64,000 nt of DNA from Thioclava sp. GXIMD2076 (GCF_037949795.1 NZ_CP149934.1:124001-188000); one strand, 5' to 3'; shown: positions 34,983-44,292, counted from the stretch's first letter. A program made the numbers and translations. Notes: generated by a model not told the origin, from the letters alone.

Positions 34983-35206
34983 ACTCTTAATCCTTGATAC
35001 TCTTGCCCTTTTGTCGGGCCCGATCCACGTCACCGGAGTGCTGAAGGGGGTTGGTGACCATTGGACCACTATCCGGCAGCATCGGGGTTCCGGCAATATC
35101 ACTATGGATTATTTATTGATGCTCATGGATATCTTAAAATTATTGATGATTCGGAATTTTATGGATAAACTTCGGTCATCTAACCGGTTCCTCCTGAAAG
35201 GCTTAC
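34983..35206. promoter_or_regulatory. CoA-transferase/LysR divergent promoter region
   Basis: 224 bp, AT-rich from 35100 on. TTATTGATG occurs twice as a direct repeat 27 bp apart (35113-35121 and 35140-35148), and ATGGAT(A/T) three times (35104, 35125, 35171). These are candidate LysR contacts. Specific promoter hexamers not assigned. Confidence 0.4.
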
Positions 35207-36106
35207 ATGAACCTCCGTCAGCTCGAGATTCTGCGTGCCGTGGTGCGCACCCGTTCGACCGTCTCCGCCGCCGAGACATTGGGCATGTCGCAACCCGCCG
35301 TCAGTAACGCGGTGAAGGCGATGGAAGGAACGTTGGGCTTTGCGCTGTTCGAGCGCTCGCAGAAGCGGATGAACCCCACGCAGGAGGCGCTGATCCTGCT
35401 GGGCGAGGCGGAGCCGCTATTCCGCATGGCCGAGGCGATCAACCAGACGGCGGCGCATCTGAAATCGGGCAAGAAAGGGCGGCTGAGGATCGTGGCGACT
35501 TCCGAGCTGTCGGAAACACTCCTGCCGCGGGTGCTCGCGCGGTTCTGGGCCGAGCATCGCGGTGTGGAGATCTCGCTCGAGACGCAGCGGCTCGATGTGA
35601 TCATGGAAGAGGTCGAGCAGGGCGTTGTCGATATCGGGCTGGCGATGGAGCCGCATCCGCGCAGCACGCTCGATTTCGAGCCGCTGGCCGAAATGGAGAT
35701 GGTCGTGGCGGTGCACGAGGCCAATCCGCTGGCGCGGCGGATCACGGTCAACCCGCGCGATCTGGAGGATCAGGTGATGATCAATGCGCGCACCTCCAGC
35801 CGGATCGCCTCGCTGATCGAGGCGGCCTTCCGCAAGGAGGGTGCGCGGCTGGTGCCCGATATGGATGTGCGCTTCATGAATGTGGCGGGGCATATGGTCG
35901 AGGAAGGCTTGGGCATTACGATCATGGATGCGCTGACGGCCACATCCTCGCGCTTCCGGCATCTGCGCGCGGTGGCGCTAGAGCCGCGGGTCAACATTAC
36001 GCTCTCTGCGATCACCCAGCATAACCGATTGAATTACATAATGATCCAGTCATTCCTGCGCCATGCCAAGGCCGAGATCGCCTCGCGCGGGATCAGGGTT
36101 CCATAA
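35207..36106 (+). CDS. LysR-family regulator
   Basis: 299-aa regulator. Seen: MNLRQLEILRAVVRTRSTVS, AAETLGMSQPAVSNAVKAME HTH, and an effector domain with LPRVLARFWAEHRGVEISLE, DIGLAMEPHPRSTLDFEPL and GLGITIMDALTA. Divergent from the CoA-transferase operon, its probable target, and convergent with the acyl-CoA ligase gene, whose coding end overlaps its own by 14 bases. Confidence 0.9.
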   Translation: MNLRQLEILRAVVRTRSTVSAAETLGMSQPAVSNAVKAMEGTLGFALFERSQKRMNPTQEALILLGEAEPLFRMAEAINQTAAHLKSGKKGRLRIVATSELSETLLPRVLARFWAEHRGVEISLETQRLDVIMEEVEQGVVDIGLAMEPHPRSTLDFEPLAEMEMVVAVHEANPLARRITVNPRDLEDQVMINARTSSRIASLIEAAFRKEGARLVPDMDVRFMNVAGHMVEEGLGITIMDALTATSSRFRHLRAVALEPRVNITLSAITQHNRLNYIMIQSFLRHAKAEIASRGIRVP

Positions 36107-37595
36107 GCGCGCGGGCAGCGTTTTCCTGCGCCTGCAGCGCCTTGCGGCGAATCTTGCCGAACCCGTCGCGGGGCAGCGCCGCTTCCTGACGCAGCGTTTT
36201 CGGAATATCGCCCGGCTCCAGATGCGCGCGCAGGAAGGTGCGCACCTCGTCAAGATCCAGCGCATCGGGGCCCGAGACGAGCGCCATCACCGATTGTCCC
36301 CAGTCGCGATCCTCCACCCCGAAACAGACGGCGTCGTTGATCTGCGGATGGCGCAGGAGGGCTGCTTCGACCCGCTCGGGATGGACCTTATGGCCGCCGG
36401 TATTGATCACGTCATCGCGCCGTCCGGACAGGTAGAGGTAGCCATCCTTGTCGAGCCATCCGGCATCGCCCACCGAATAGAACCCGTCCTCATCCGCACG
36501 CGGTTGCGGCGCATCCTTGCCCAGATAGCGCGAGCGGCCCGAAAGATCATCGGGGCGCATGAAGACCTCGCCCACCTCGTCGGGTCCAAGGAGCGCGCCT
36601 TGGGCATCGCGGATACGGATCTGGGTCTCGAAGCCCCGCCCGACAGATCCCACATGCTCCAGCCATTCGGGGCCGGTAATGACGGTCTGTCCGGTATTCT
36701 CGCCCGAGCCATACATCTCGTAGACACGCTCGGGGCCAAGAATATCCATCCATGCCTTCTTCAGCCATACAGGGCAGGGGGCCGCCGTGTGGTAGAGCGC
36801 ATGGAGCGAGGCGAAGCTGGCATTGGCGGTGGGCCAGAGATCGAGCATCCTGACCAGCATGGTGGGCACTGTCAGCAGGAAGCCTACCTTGAACCGGTCG
36901 ACGGCCGCGATCACCTTTGCCGCGTCGAACCGCTCCATCAGGATGGTGGTGTTGCCCTCGAAGATGCCGTTCTGGGTCCATGTCAGGGGCGCGTTATGCG
37001 ACATCGCCGCACAGGTCAGCTGCACCTGATCGGTGCGGAACCCGAGCGCCGGCGCCACATCGCCCCAGGTCTTGCCGGGCGCGCGCAGATAGGGCTGGTC
37101 ATCGGCCATCAGTTTGGGCAGGCCGGTCGAGCCGCCCGACATCAGGATCTTGCCCGGATGCGAGGTGACATTGGGCACGGGATCGGCGCTCTGGGCGGCA
37201 GCCCGTGTCTCGAGTGTCGCGCGGTCCAGACAATCGGGATCGGGCGTTTCCTGAATGCACAGCTTGCCCTCGACCCGCGACAGAAGCGCGTCACGCGTCT
37301 CGGGGGGCAGGTTCGGGTCGAACCCCATCGTCGTCGCGCCGAGGCGCCAGATCGCCAGCGTCGTGAACAGATGGGCGGGCGAGTTGCGCAGCCCGAAGGC
37401 CACCACATCGCGCGGCGTCACGCCCTCTTCCATCAGCACGCGGGCATAGCGGTTGACCTGCGCATCCATCTCGGCCCAGGAGAACCGCGTCTCGCGATCA
37501 TCGGCCGCGATATAGACCAGTGCCAGCGCCTCGCCCCGTGCGGCGGCAAGTTCTGCAAGGCGTTCACCGAAGCTGCGGAGGCTGTCTGTCGTCAT
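36093..37595 (-). CDS. AMP-dependent acyl-CoA ligase
   Basis: 500-aa adenylate-forming ligase that activates a carboxylic acid to its CoA-thioester. Seen: ILMSGGSTGLPKLM (AMP-binding P-loop, with SGGSTG as in the bile-acid-CoA-ligase-like group), EMYGSGENTG, FYSVGDAGWLDKDGYLYLSG, RRDDVINTGGHKVHPERVE, and the C-terminal catalytic Lys in GFGKIRRKAL. ATG at 37595 follows AGGA. Substrate unknown; it may feed the same route as the CoA-transferase, though the two lie in different units. Confidence 0.9.
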   Translation of the reverse strand: MTTDSLRSFGERLAELAAARGEALALVYIAADDRETRFSWAEMDAQVNRYARVLMEEGVTPRDVVAFGLRNSPAHLFTTLAIWRLGATTMGFDPNLPPETRDALLSRVEGKLCIQETPDPDCLDRATLETRAAAQSADPVPNVTSHPGKILMSGGSTGLPKLMADDQPYLRAPGKTWGDVAPALGFRTDQVQLTCAAMSHNAPLTWTQNGIFEGNTTILMERFDAAKVIAAVDRFKVGFLLTVPTMLVRMLDLWPTANASFASLHALYHTAAPCPVWLKKAWMDILGPERVYEMYGSGENTGQTVITGPEWLEHVGSVGRGFETQIRIRDAQGALLGPDEVGEVFMRPDDLSGRSRYLGKDAPQPRADEDGFYSVGDAGWLDKDGYLYLSGRRDDVINTGGHKVHPERVEAALLRHPQINDAVCFGVEDRDWGQSVMALVSGPDALDLDEVRTFLRAHLEPGDIPKTLRQEAALPRDGFGKIRRKALQAQENAARALMEP

Positions 37596-37706
37596 GGCGA
37601 TGGTCCTGGAAATGCAGGGCCCCGAGCGCGCAGGCACATCAGGGGCCGGATGTATAATCGCGGCTAGATGTACCTGCCATCATGGGCTTGTCAAGGAAGG
37701 CCGCCC

Positions 37707-39032
37707 TCAGGCGACCATATCCATCATCCGGTAGAGCTGGGTGACCGAGACGATTCCCATCCGGCGTAGCGGCAATGCGGGCAGCTTCGGTGCGGGACCG
37801 TTGGGAACCTCGATCTGCGCCAGATTTCCTTTTTCGGCCATGACCTTGCCCACGAGGGTGCCATAGGAGCTGGCCATCGCCACGCCGCGGCCGCAATAGC
37901 CATAGGCCGTCCAGATGTTGGGGCGGGGCTGGTCGATACGGGGCATGAAGTCGCGCGTCATCCCGACCCGTCCGGCCCAGCGATGGCTGATGCCGATGTT
38001 TTTCAGCTCGGGATAGATGCGGTGCAGGGAGGCGATGACATGGGCGAAATCGCCATTCTTGCGCGGCCCGTCCAGCAAGCCGCGGGTGCCGAACAGCATC
38101 CGCCGGTCGCTTTCCATGTGCCAGTAATGCAGGATGCGGCGGCTGTCGGAGGCCGACTGGCCGTGACGCATGATCCGTGCCGCGATCTCCTCGGGGATCG
38201 GGTCGGTGGCGACCATATGGGTGTGGATGGTGGCCAGCTGCGCGCCGCTTTCACGGTCGAGCCCGTTGCCATAGGCATTGGTGGTGATCAGCACCTGTCC
38301 GGCCCGGACCACGCCCTGTGCGGTCCGCACCCTTGTGCCGTCCGGACCATGCTCGAGGCCGGTGACAGGGCTGTTTTCATGGAGGATGACGCCAAGGCCC
38401 TGCGCCGCACGGGCAAGGCCGCGCGCATAGGCCAGCGGGTTGAGCGCACCACATTCGTGGTCGATCATCGCCCCCATATAGGTCTCGGTGCCCAGATGCT
38501 CCGCCGTCTGGGCGCGGTCGAGCATCGCGAGGCCCTTCGTGCCATCGGCCGTCCAGCTCTCGCAACGTTCCCTAGTGCGCGCAAGCCCCGCCGCATTATG
38601 GGCGGGCAGGATCCAGCCGTTCTTGCGCAGATCGCATCTGATATCGAAGCGCGCGACCAGATCGAAGACCTGCTGCACGGTCCCGTCGCCGAATGCTGCC
38701 ATCGCGCCACCGCGCTCACGTCCATATTGAGCGATCAACCCCGTGCGGCTGGTCTTGAAGCCGCGGATGACAGAGCCGGAATTGCGCCCCGATCCGCCCC
38801 AGCCGACATGGCCCGCCTCGAGAAGGCGCACATCGAGCCCGCGCTCGGCCAGCGCGATCGCAGCCGTCAGCCCGCTATAGCCCGCACCGATCACCGCCAC
38901 ATCGCAATTGACCTCGCCCGCGAGAGGGGCCGCGCCCAGTGCGGGTTCCTGCGCGACATCGCCCCAATAGGCTGGAAACTTGACGCTGCAATCCTGCCGG
39001 TTTGCGGGCTGCGGGGTGGAAGGGGAAGACAT
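37707..39032 (-). CDS. DAO-family FAD oxidoreductase (PuuB-like)
   Basis: 441-aa FAD enzyme of the glycine/D-amino-acid oxidase family; the nearest functional relatives by layout are gamma-glutamylputrescine oxidases. Seen: PAYWGDVAQEPALGAAPLAG N-terminal arm typical of PuuB-like proteins, FAD motif VIGAGYSGLTAAIAL, GWGGSGRNSGSVIRGF (flavin attachment and pyrophosphate region), and C-terminal AYGYCGRGVAMASSYGTLVG. It would oxidise a secondary amine or amino acid to an imine or aldehyde plus H2O2. It lies just after a GntR regulator on the same strand and may be controlled by it. Confidence 0.85.
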   Translation of the reverse strand: MSSPSTPQPANRQDCSVKFPAYWGDVAQEPALGAAPLAGEVNCDVAVIGAGYSGLTAAIALAERGLDVRLLEAGHVGWGGSGRNSGSVIRGFKTSRTGLIAQYGRERGGAMAAFGDGTVQQVFDLVARFDIRCDLRKNGWILPAHNAAGLARTRERCESWTADGTKGLAMLDRAQTAEHLGTETYMGAMIDHECGALNPLAYARGLARAAQGLGVILHENSPVTGLEHGPDGTRVRTAQGVVRAGQVLITTNAYGNGLDRESGAQLATIHTHMVATDPIPEEIAARIMRHGQSASDSRRILHYWHMESDRRMLFGTRGLLDGPRKNGDFAHVIASLHRIYPELKNIGISHRWAGRVGMTRDFMPRIDQPRPNIWTAYGYCGRGVAMASSYGTLVGKVMAEKGNLAQIEVPNGPAPKLPALPLRRMGIVSVTQLYRMMDMVA

Positions 39033-39050
39033 TCGATACCTCGGTGCCGG

Positions 39051-39722
39051 TCAGGCCTTGGGAGTTGGGGTGATTTCGTGCAACCTCAGCGTGGTTGCAT
39101 AATGGAAGTCGAGCTCGGCCTTGGCGGTGGCGCCATCGCGGCGGGCGAGTGCTGCAAAGATCCGCTGGTGGTCGGCAAGGGCTGCAGCCGGACCGTTATC
39201 GCGTTCGAGCTCGTTCGAACGGATCAGACGGACCCTGTCGAGCACGCGGCGGGTCTCGGCGACGAGCATGCTATTTTGCGAAAGCTCCGCAATCAGCATG
39301 TGGAAATCGGCATCGAGTACACTGAATTCGGCGCGCGAACTGCTGGCGAGGGCTCCCGATTGCCGGTCCAGAACATGGGCGATCCGGTCAAGGTCCTCGT
39401 CGCGCGCGGATTTCACCAGCCGGTCGACTGCCAGATGTTCGAGCGCCGCCCTGATCCGGTAGGTCACCTCGACCTCGTCATAGCTGTAGTTGCGCACGGC
39501 ATATTTGCGCCCCACGCGCTCGACCAGCCCTTCGCTCTCGAGCCGTTTGAGCGCATCCCGTGCCGGAACCCGGCTCGCGCCGAACCATGTTGCGACATCC
39601 TCCTCGCGCAGGGGATCGCCCATCCGGAACTCATGGCTGATGAGCCGCGCCTTCAGCCCTTCATAGATTTCCGATCCGCGCGTCTGTGGTTGATGTTTTT
39701 CGGGCTGGGTCTGGGGAGTCAT
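39051..39722 (-). CDS. GntR-family regulator, FCD domain
   Basis: 223-aa GntR regulator of the FadR/FCD branch. Seen: winged HTH EIYEGLKARLISHEFRMGDP and REEDVATWFGASRVPARDAL, then an all-helical FCD ligand domain with the metal-binding Asp/His pattern (ALEHLAVDRLV, DADFHMLIAELS, DHQRIFAALARRD). ATG at 39722 has AGAGG five bases before it. It heads the unit with the DAO-type oxidase. A GTATAC core lies 21 bp upstream of its start, a possible autoregulatory operator. Confidence 0.88.
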   Translation of the reverse strand: MTPQTQPEKHQPQTRGSEIYEGLKARLISHEFRMGDPLREEDVATWFGASRVPARDALKRLESEGLVERVGRKYAVRNYSYDEVEVTYRIRAALEHLAVDRLVKSARDEDLDRIAHVLDRQSGALASSSRAEFSVLDADFHMLIAELSQNSMLVAETRRVLDRVRLIRSNELERDNGPAAALADHQRIFAALARRDGATAKAELDFHYATTLRLHEITPTPKA

Positions 39723-40241
39723 GAAAACCTCTTTTGGTTTCAGTATACCTAGTTGGAAAAGGCGTTCCATATCCGATTTTCACGAATATGAAAATTTACA
39801 TAGTATTTGCAATGTTATCCGAATTTTAAGCGTTATATTTGTGCTGTGCCTGTCTTTTGCGCGTGTTGTGCGGGGTTGGTTATGTGCTGTGCTGGTCATT
39901 TCGGTATACATTGTTATAACTATAACCCGTGTCCGAGCGGGAGCGAAGCCGCAGGGTTGTCTCCGAATGCCTCGTGATGCCGTGCGGCCAGTCGACGACC
40001 CGCGGCGGATGCGCAGGCCTGTTGCTCCTGTCGATACGGGGGCGAACAGATGGGCGCTTGCCGGTAACGTGCTGCAGAACACCGTAGACTCCGGTGCGTG
40101 GCGGGCCTGCGCTCCCGCTCACCGGTCTCCAGAGGACCCGTTTTTCGCGCCGCGATTTCCAAGGGCCGCGGTATCGCCTAGACTATGCGCTGGATGATGA
40201 CAGCGGGCTTCGGCCCGACATGCTGGATGTGGATTGAAGAC
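39723..40241. other. 519-bp gap between GntR and nucleoside hydrolase genes
   Basis: No convincing gene. The left third (39725-39930) is AT-rich and holds two GTATAC palindromic cores (39743-39748 and 39904-39909), plausible GntR/FCD operator cores. The right part (39930-40200) is GC-rich without a coding frame that looks real. A short CGGGC-TTCG-GCCCG hairpin (40204-40217) lies 24 bp before the hydrolase start and could affect its translation. A 158-codon open frame crosses the gap, but its composition swings from hydrophobic to Arg/Pro-rich and it is rejected. Confidence 0.4.
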
Positions 40242-41141
40242 ATGAAGATGATTATCGATACGGACCCGGGCGTTGATGACGCGATGGCGATCCTTTACGC
40301 CGCTGCGCACCCCGGGATCGAGTTGCTGGGGCTGACAACGGTCTTTGGCAATGTGACGGTCGAGCAGGCCACCCGCAACGCGCTGCATCTGGTCGAGCGG
40401 GCGGGCCTCGAGATACCGGTGGCGCAGGGGGCCTCCAAGCCGTTGGTGAACGGGCCGATCGAGCCCAGTCACCATGTGCACGGGCCGGAAGGGTTTGGCG
40501 ATATTACCGATATCACCGTGTCGCGCAAAGCGATCTCCGAGAGCGCGCCGGAGTTTCTGGTCAGGATGGCGCGCGAATATCGTGGCGAGCTGGTCCTGTG
40601 CCCTGTCGGGCCGATCACCAATATCGCCCATGCGATCGCGCTCGATCCCGGTTTTGCCGGCAATCTGGCGGAGATCGTATTCATGGGCGGGGCGCTCGAT
40701 GTGCCGGGCAATGTCTCGCCCGTGGCCGAGGCCAATACCTATCACGATCCCCATGCGCTGGATGTCGTGGTGCAGAGCGGCGCGAGGATCCGCATGGTCG
40801 GGCTGGATGTGACCAATAAGGTGCTGCTCGATGCCGCTGATTTCGCGGCGCTCGAAGGGATCAACACCACCCACGGGGCCTTCCTGCGCGAGATGAGCCA
40901 TTTCTATCTGGAGTTCTACAAATCCCGTGGCCAGATCGGATGCGGGCTTCATGATCCGTTGACAGTGATGTCGGCGGTGATGCCGGATCTTCTGGGGCTG
41001 ACAGTGACACCTCTGGCGGTGACGCTGGAGGGGCCCGAGGCAGGCGCTACGCGGCGTGGGGCAGGGCGTCCTCCGATCGAGGTGGCCACCAGTTGTAATC
41101 CCGATCAGGTCAAGGATCTGTTCTTCGCGCCCTTCCGCTAG
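40242..41141 (+). CDS. inosine-uridine nucleoside hydrolase family protein
   Basis: 299-aa hydrolase splitting ribonucleosides into base and ribose. Seen: the Ca2+-binding IIDTDPGVDDAMAIL at the N-terminus, GLTTVFGNVTVEQATRNAL, EIVFMGGALDVPGN, EANTYHDPHALDVV, and GLHDPLTVM near the C-terminus with the second metal Asp. ATG at 40242 is chosen because the DTDPG motif then begins at residue 5, as is normal. It stands alone and is followed by a terminator. Confidence 0.92.
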   Translation: MKMIIDTDPGVDDAMAILYAAAHPGIELLGLTTVFGNVTVEQATRNALHLVERAGLEIPVAQGASKPLVNGPIEPSHHVHGPEGFGDITDITVSRKAISESAPEFLVRMAREYRGELVLCPVGPITNIAHAIALDPGFAGNLAEIVFMGGALDVPGNVSPVAEANTYHDPHALDVVVQSGARIRMVGLDVTNKVLLDAADFAALEGINTTHGAFLREMSHFYLEFYKSRGQIGCGLHDPLTVMSAVMPDLLGLTVTPLAVTLEGPEAGATRRGAGRPPIEVATSCNPDQVKDLFFAPFR

Positions 41142-41148
41142 GACGTGT

Positions 41149-41172
41149 CGCGCCACCTTCCGGGGTGGCGCG
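41149..41172. terminator. hairpin terminator after nucleoside hydrolase
   Basis: Perfect 9-bp stem CGCGCCACC / GGTGGCGCG with a 6-base loop, followed by CTTATT. It serves the nucleoside hydrolase gene and, read in the other direction, the convergent CGNR gene. Confidence 0.75.
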
Positions 41173-41192
41173 CTTATTCGCTGGCGGCCTTG

Positions 41193-41753
41193 TCAGGAGG
41201 CCGCACGGTTGCGATAGCGGGCCGAATGGATACGGTTGCCGCAGGTCTTGCTGTTGCAATAGAGCCGCTTGCCATTGCGGGTCGTATCCAGAAACAGCCG
41301 GTTGCAATCATGGCCTTCGCAGGTGCGCAGCCGTCCCCATTCCCCTATGATGATGAGGCGCGACAGTGCGTAGGTGGTGATCGCCTTGATGTGGTCGATA
41401 TAGCTCGCATCCTCCAGCGTATAATGGAAATGCGGGGTCGGATCCTCGGGGTGGGTCACGATCTGCGGGATCGCCGAGGCCGAGAAGAACAGTTCGTTGA
41501 GCATATCCATGCGCGGTTGCAGCTCTGGGGTGCGGATAATTTCATTGAGCCGCTGGCGCAGATTGCGCATGGCCAGTAGCTCGGCCTGTGAGCCATCGGG
41601 CTGATAGAAGATTTGTAGCGCGCGCCCCATTCTCAGCAGCGACTCGCTATCGGGCAGCCCTTCCTGTCCGCCGCGTTCGGGCAACGAATTGACCAGCGCG
41701 ACGGCCATTTCTGCCGATGGCTGGGTGTCAGTACCAAAAAGCATCTTGCTCAT
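41193..41753 (-). CDS. CGNR zinc-finger regulator
   Basis: 186-aa protein with an N-terminal variable ligand domain (AMAVALVNSLPERG, LLAMRNLRQRLNEIIRT) and a C-terminal CGNR zinc finger. The four cysteines lie in RTCEGHDCNRLFLD and RLYCNSKTCGNRIHSARYR, the last carrying the name-giving CGNR. Such proteins are putative stress or metabolite regulators. Divergent from the branched-chain-type ABC operon at 42109, which it may control. ATG at 41753 is preferred because upstream residues are Arg/Glu-rich and unlike the family. Confidence 0.85.
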   Translation of the reverse strand: MSKMLFGTDTQPSAEMAVALVNSLPERGGQEGLPDSESLLRMGRALQIFYQPDGSQAELLAMRNLRQRLNEIIRTPELQPRMDMLNELFFSASAIPQIVTHPEDPTPHFHYTLEDASYIDHIKAITTYALSRLIIIGEWGRLRTCEGHDCNRLFLDTTRNGKRLYCNSKTCGNRIHSARYRNRAAS

Positions 41754-42108
41754 TTTGCGGGCTTCCCTCTCTGGAGCGGGGTGGTATCGCCCCATAAATC
41801 AGCAAAAGATATTTAGTCAATGAATAAAACACTTCTGATCAATCCGGCGCAAGCTGGAAAATTTCCTTGTTTTAAAGACCAAAAATCGCACGAGAAATAG
41901 ATATTGTCGGATTTTCTCCAGTAATTCGTCAGTTTCAAAACTATTGACAGGCCTGTTTATGCTTCTGCTTACTTGTCCTGCATCGTGCTTTATTCGCCTG
42001 ATGTTACCCATAAAATTATGAAGCGGATGACAATTTACTGATCCAAAAATCAATTTGCACATGGTTGTCATAATCCCGCCCATATCCCAACAGGAGCAAG
42101 CAAACAAG
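41754..42108. promoter_or_regulatory. 355-bp AT-rich promoter region of the liv-type operon
   Basis: No gene found. AT-rich compared with flanking DNA. A perfect TTGACA (41944-41949) is followed after 17-18 bp by a poor -10 (GCTTAC or CTTACT), a common pattern in this bacterial group. An AGGAG site at 42090-42094 serves the binding-protein gene. No clear operator symmetry was found. Confidence 0.4.
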
Positions 42109-43302
42109 ATGTCCCACATTTCTTTGCCGATACTCACGCGACACAGTTCCGCAGCTTCGACCCGCGCGGCGCTTGGCGCTGTCATGGTGGTCTGGGCAAC
42201 GGGTCAGGCGTTCGCCGCCGATACCGACACGATCCATATCGCCTCGAGCGCCCCCCTGACCGGACCGGCCGCGGCCTACGGGATCGAAACGATGAACGGG
42301 CTGCATCTGGCCATCGACGAGATCAACAAGGCGGGCGGGATCGGTGGCAAGCAGATCGAGCTGACCGAGCTGGATGACCAATGCGATCCCACACAGGCGG
42401 CCACGGCGGCCAATCGTATCATCTCGGACCGCTCCATCGTGGCGGTGGTAGGCAATGTCTGCAGCTCGGCGACGCTGGCACAGATGCCGATCTTCGGACG
42501 GGTCAAGCTACCGGTCATTGCCGCGACCGCCAGCTCACCTGCCCTGTCGAAAAAGGGCTTCGCCAATTTCGCGCGCATCATTCCCAATGACGATCTGCAA
42601 GGCGCGGGCAGTGTCCAGCTCGGCACCGATGTGCTGGGATACAAGAAGCTCGCCGTGCTCTATCCCAGCGATGATTACGGACAGGTCTTGCTTGATATCG
42701 CCAAGGATACGGCGGCCAAAACGGGCGGCGAGATCGTGGCCTCCGAGACCTATGTCTCGGGCTCGACCAATGACTTCTCCTCGCTGCTGGCCAATGTCGC
42801 GGCCGCCAAACCCGATGCCCTGTTTCTTGCGGGCTATTATGCCGATATGGGTGCTGCGGTCAGCCAGTCTGTGCGGGCCTTTGGCGGCGAGAAGATCCCG
42901 CTTCTGGCCAATGCCCAGACACAGGTGCCCGAATATGTCGATCTGGCAGGCAAGGCCGCAGAGGGCACCTGGGTGACCAATGTCTATGATGTCCACAATC
43001 CCAGCCCGCAGAACCAAGCCTTTGTGAGCGCCTATGAAGCGACTTTCGATGCTACGCCCGGTGTTCAGGCGGCGGCCGGTTATGACAATATCTATGTGCT
43101 CAAACAGGCGATCGAGGATAATGGTGGCGAGACCTCCGATCTGATGCCGGCAATTCTCGCCTCGAAATATGACGGTGCGATGGGCCCGATCCGTTTCGAC
43201 GAGACGGGCGACAATACCGGTGGCGCGCTCGTTGTGCTGCAGCTCAAGAACGGGTCGTGGGATTTCGATGAGACCCGCACCGAAGAGCTTCACGCCGACT
43301 GA
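42109..43302 (+). CDS. branched-chain-type ABC substrate-binding protein
   Basis: 397-aa periplasmic receptor of the LivJ/LivK (Peripla_BP_6) family. Seen: a long signal ending TGQAFA, then TIHIASSAPLTGPAAAYGIE, GGKQIELTELDDQCDPTQAA, VAVVGNVCSSATLAQMPIF, VLYPSDDYGQVLLDIAK, QAAAGYDNIYVLKQAIE. Two Cys (DDQC and NVCS) fit the disulfide of this family. First gene of a complete Liv-type importer; ligand may be an amino acid, an amide or an aromatic or aliphatic acid. Confidence 0.9.
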   Translation: MSHISLPILTRHSSAASTRAALGAVMVVWATGQAFAADTDTIHIASSAPLTGPAAAYGIETMNGLHLAIDEINKAGGIGGKQIELTELDDQCDPTQAATAANRIISDRSIVAVVGNVCSSATLAQMPIFGRVKLPVIAATASSPALSKKGFANFARIIPNDDLQGAGSVQLGTDVLGYKKLAVLYPSDDYGQVLLDIAKDTAAKTGGEIVASETYVSGSTNDFSSLLANVAAAKPDALFLAGYYADMGAAVSQSVRAFGGEKIPLLANAQTQVPEYVDLAGKAAEGTWVTNVYDVHNPSPQNQAFVSAYEATFDATPGVQAAAGYDNIYVLKQAIEDNGGETSDLMPAILASKYDGAMGPIRFDETGDNTGGALVVLQLKNGSWDFDETRTEELHAD

Positions 43303-43419
43303 CGCCCGATATGCGCGGGTGCCGTCCCGCGCATCTTCTCCAGTTTCCCCAATCGGGCCGCTTCCGGCCAGCGGCTTTGCCATGCGCGATGGACGCGCAT
43401 CCCAGAGAGGTGTTTTCCG

Positions 43420-44292
43420 ATGCAATTCCTTGCAACCCAGATGCTGAACGGTCTGACCGCCGGTGTCGTCTATGCGATGCTCGCGGTGGGCTATTCGCTG
43501 GTCTACGGCATTCTGCAGCAGATCAATTTCGCCCATGGCTATGTCTATATGTTCGGCACCTTCGTGACCGCCTCGCTGATTGCGGGGGGCGCGCCCTTGT
43601 GGCTGGCAATCGTGGCTGGGCTCCTGACGGGGGCGGTAATGGCCATTGCCATCGAGCGCTTCGCCTACCGGCCCGTGCGCGGCAACCGCATGGCGCCCAC
43701 GGTTACGGCCGTGGGGATCGGGCTCATCATCGAGAATGTCGCCCAGTTGATCTGGTCCTCGCGCATCCGCCCGATGCCCTTCCCGATGCAGGATGACATC
43801 TTCCATCTCGGTCCCGTGGTGCTGAGCCCGCTGCAGCTGGTCGTCGCAGTGGTCGGGCTGGCCATGGCCGGGCTCTTGTGGTTCCTCACGACCAAAACCG
43901 ATCTGGGTCGCGCCATGCGCGCGGTGAAGGATGATCTGGCGACCGCCGAGCTGATGGGGGTGCCGGTCGATCGGGTGGTGGTCACCGTCTATGTGGTGGG
44001 CGCGATCTTCGGCGTGGTGGGCGGTATTCTCTATGGCGCCTATTACAACACCCTCTCCATCACGATGGGCTTTACCGGCACACTCAATGCCTTCACCGCC
44101 ACGGTGATCGGCGGCATCGGGAGCGTCTGGGGGGCCTTTGCGGGCGGGCTGTTGCTGGGCGTCGTGCAGGCGATGGTCACGGGCTATGTCAGCTCGGCGC
44201 TCCTCAATACTGTCACCTTTTCGCTGCTGATCCTGTTCCTGCTCCTGCGTCCCACGGGGATCGCGGGTGTGCAGATCGCGCAACGTCCCTGA
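43420..44292 (+). CDS. branched-chain-type ABC permease (LivH type)
   Basis: 290-aa permease with about eight helices. Seen: LLNGLTAGVVYAMLAVGYSL-like opening, GILQQINFAHGYVYMFGTFV (family block INFAHG), AFAYRPVRGNRMAPTVTAVG-like region, DLGRAMRAVKDDLATAELMG (ATPase-docking EAA-type loop), GGIGSVWGAFAGGLLLGVVQ. Second gene of the importer operon. Confidence 0.9.
   Translation: MQFLATQMLNGLTAGVVYAMLAVGYSLVYGILQQINFAHGYVYMFGTFVTASLIAGGAPLWLAIVAGLLTGAVMAIAIERFAYRPVRGNRMAPTVTAVGIGLIIENVAQLIWSSRIRPMPFPMQDDIFHLGPVVLSPLQLVVAVVGLAMAGLLWFLTTKTDLGRAMRAVKDDLATAELMGVPVDRVVVTVYVVGAIFGVVGGILYGAYYNTLSITMGFTGTLNAFTATVIGGIGSVWGAFAGGLLLGVVQAMVTGYVSSALLNTVTFSLLILFLLLRPTGIAGVQIAQRP

Noticed and set aside
39721..40197. 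158-codon frame across the GntR-nucleoside hydrolase gap
   Set aside because: Starts at the GntR start codon in antisense, and the product shifts from hydrophobic to Arg/Pro-rich; no ribosome-binding site.
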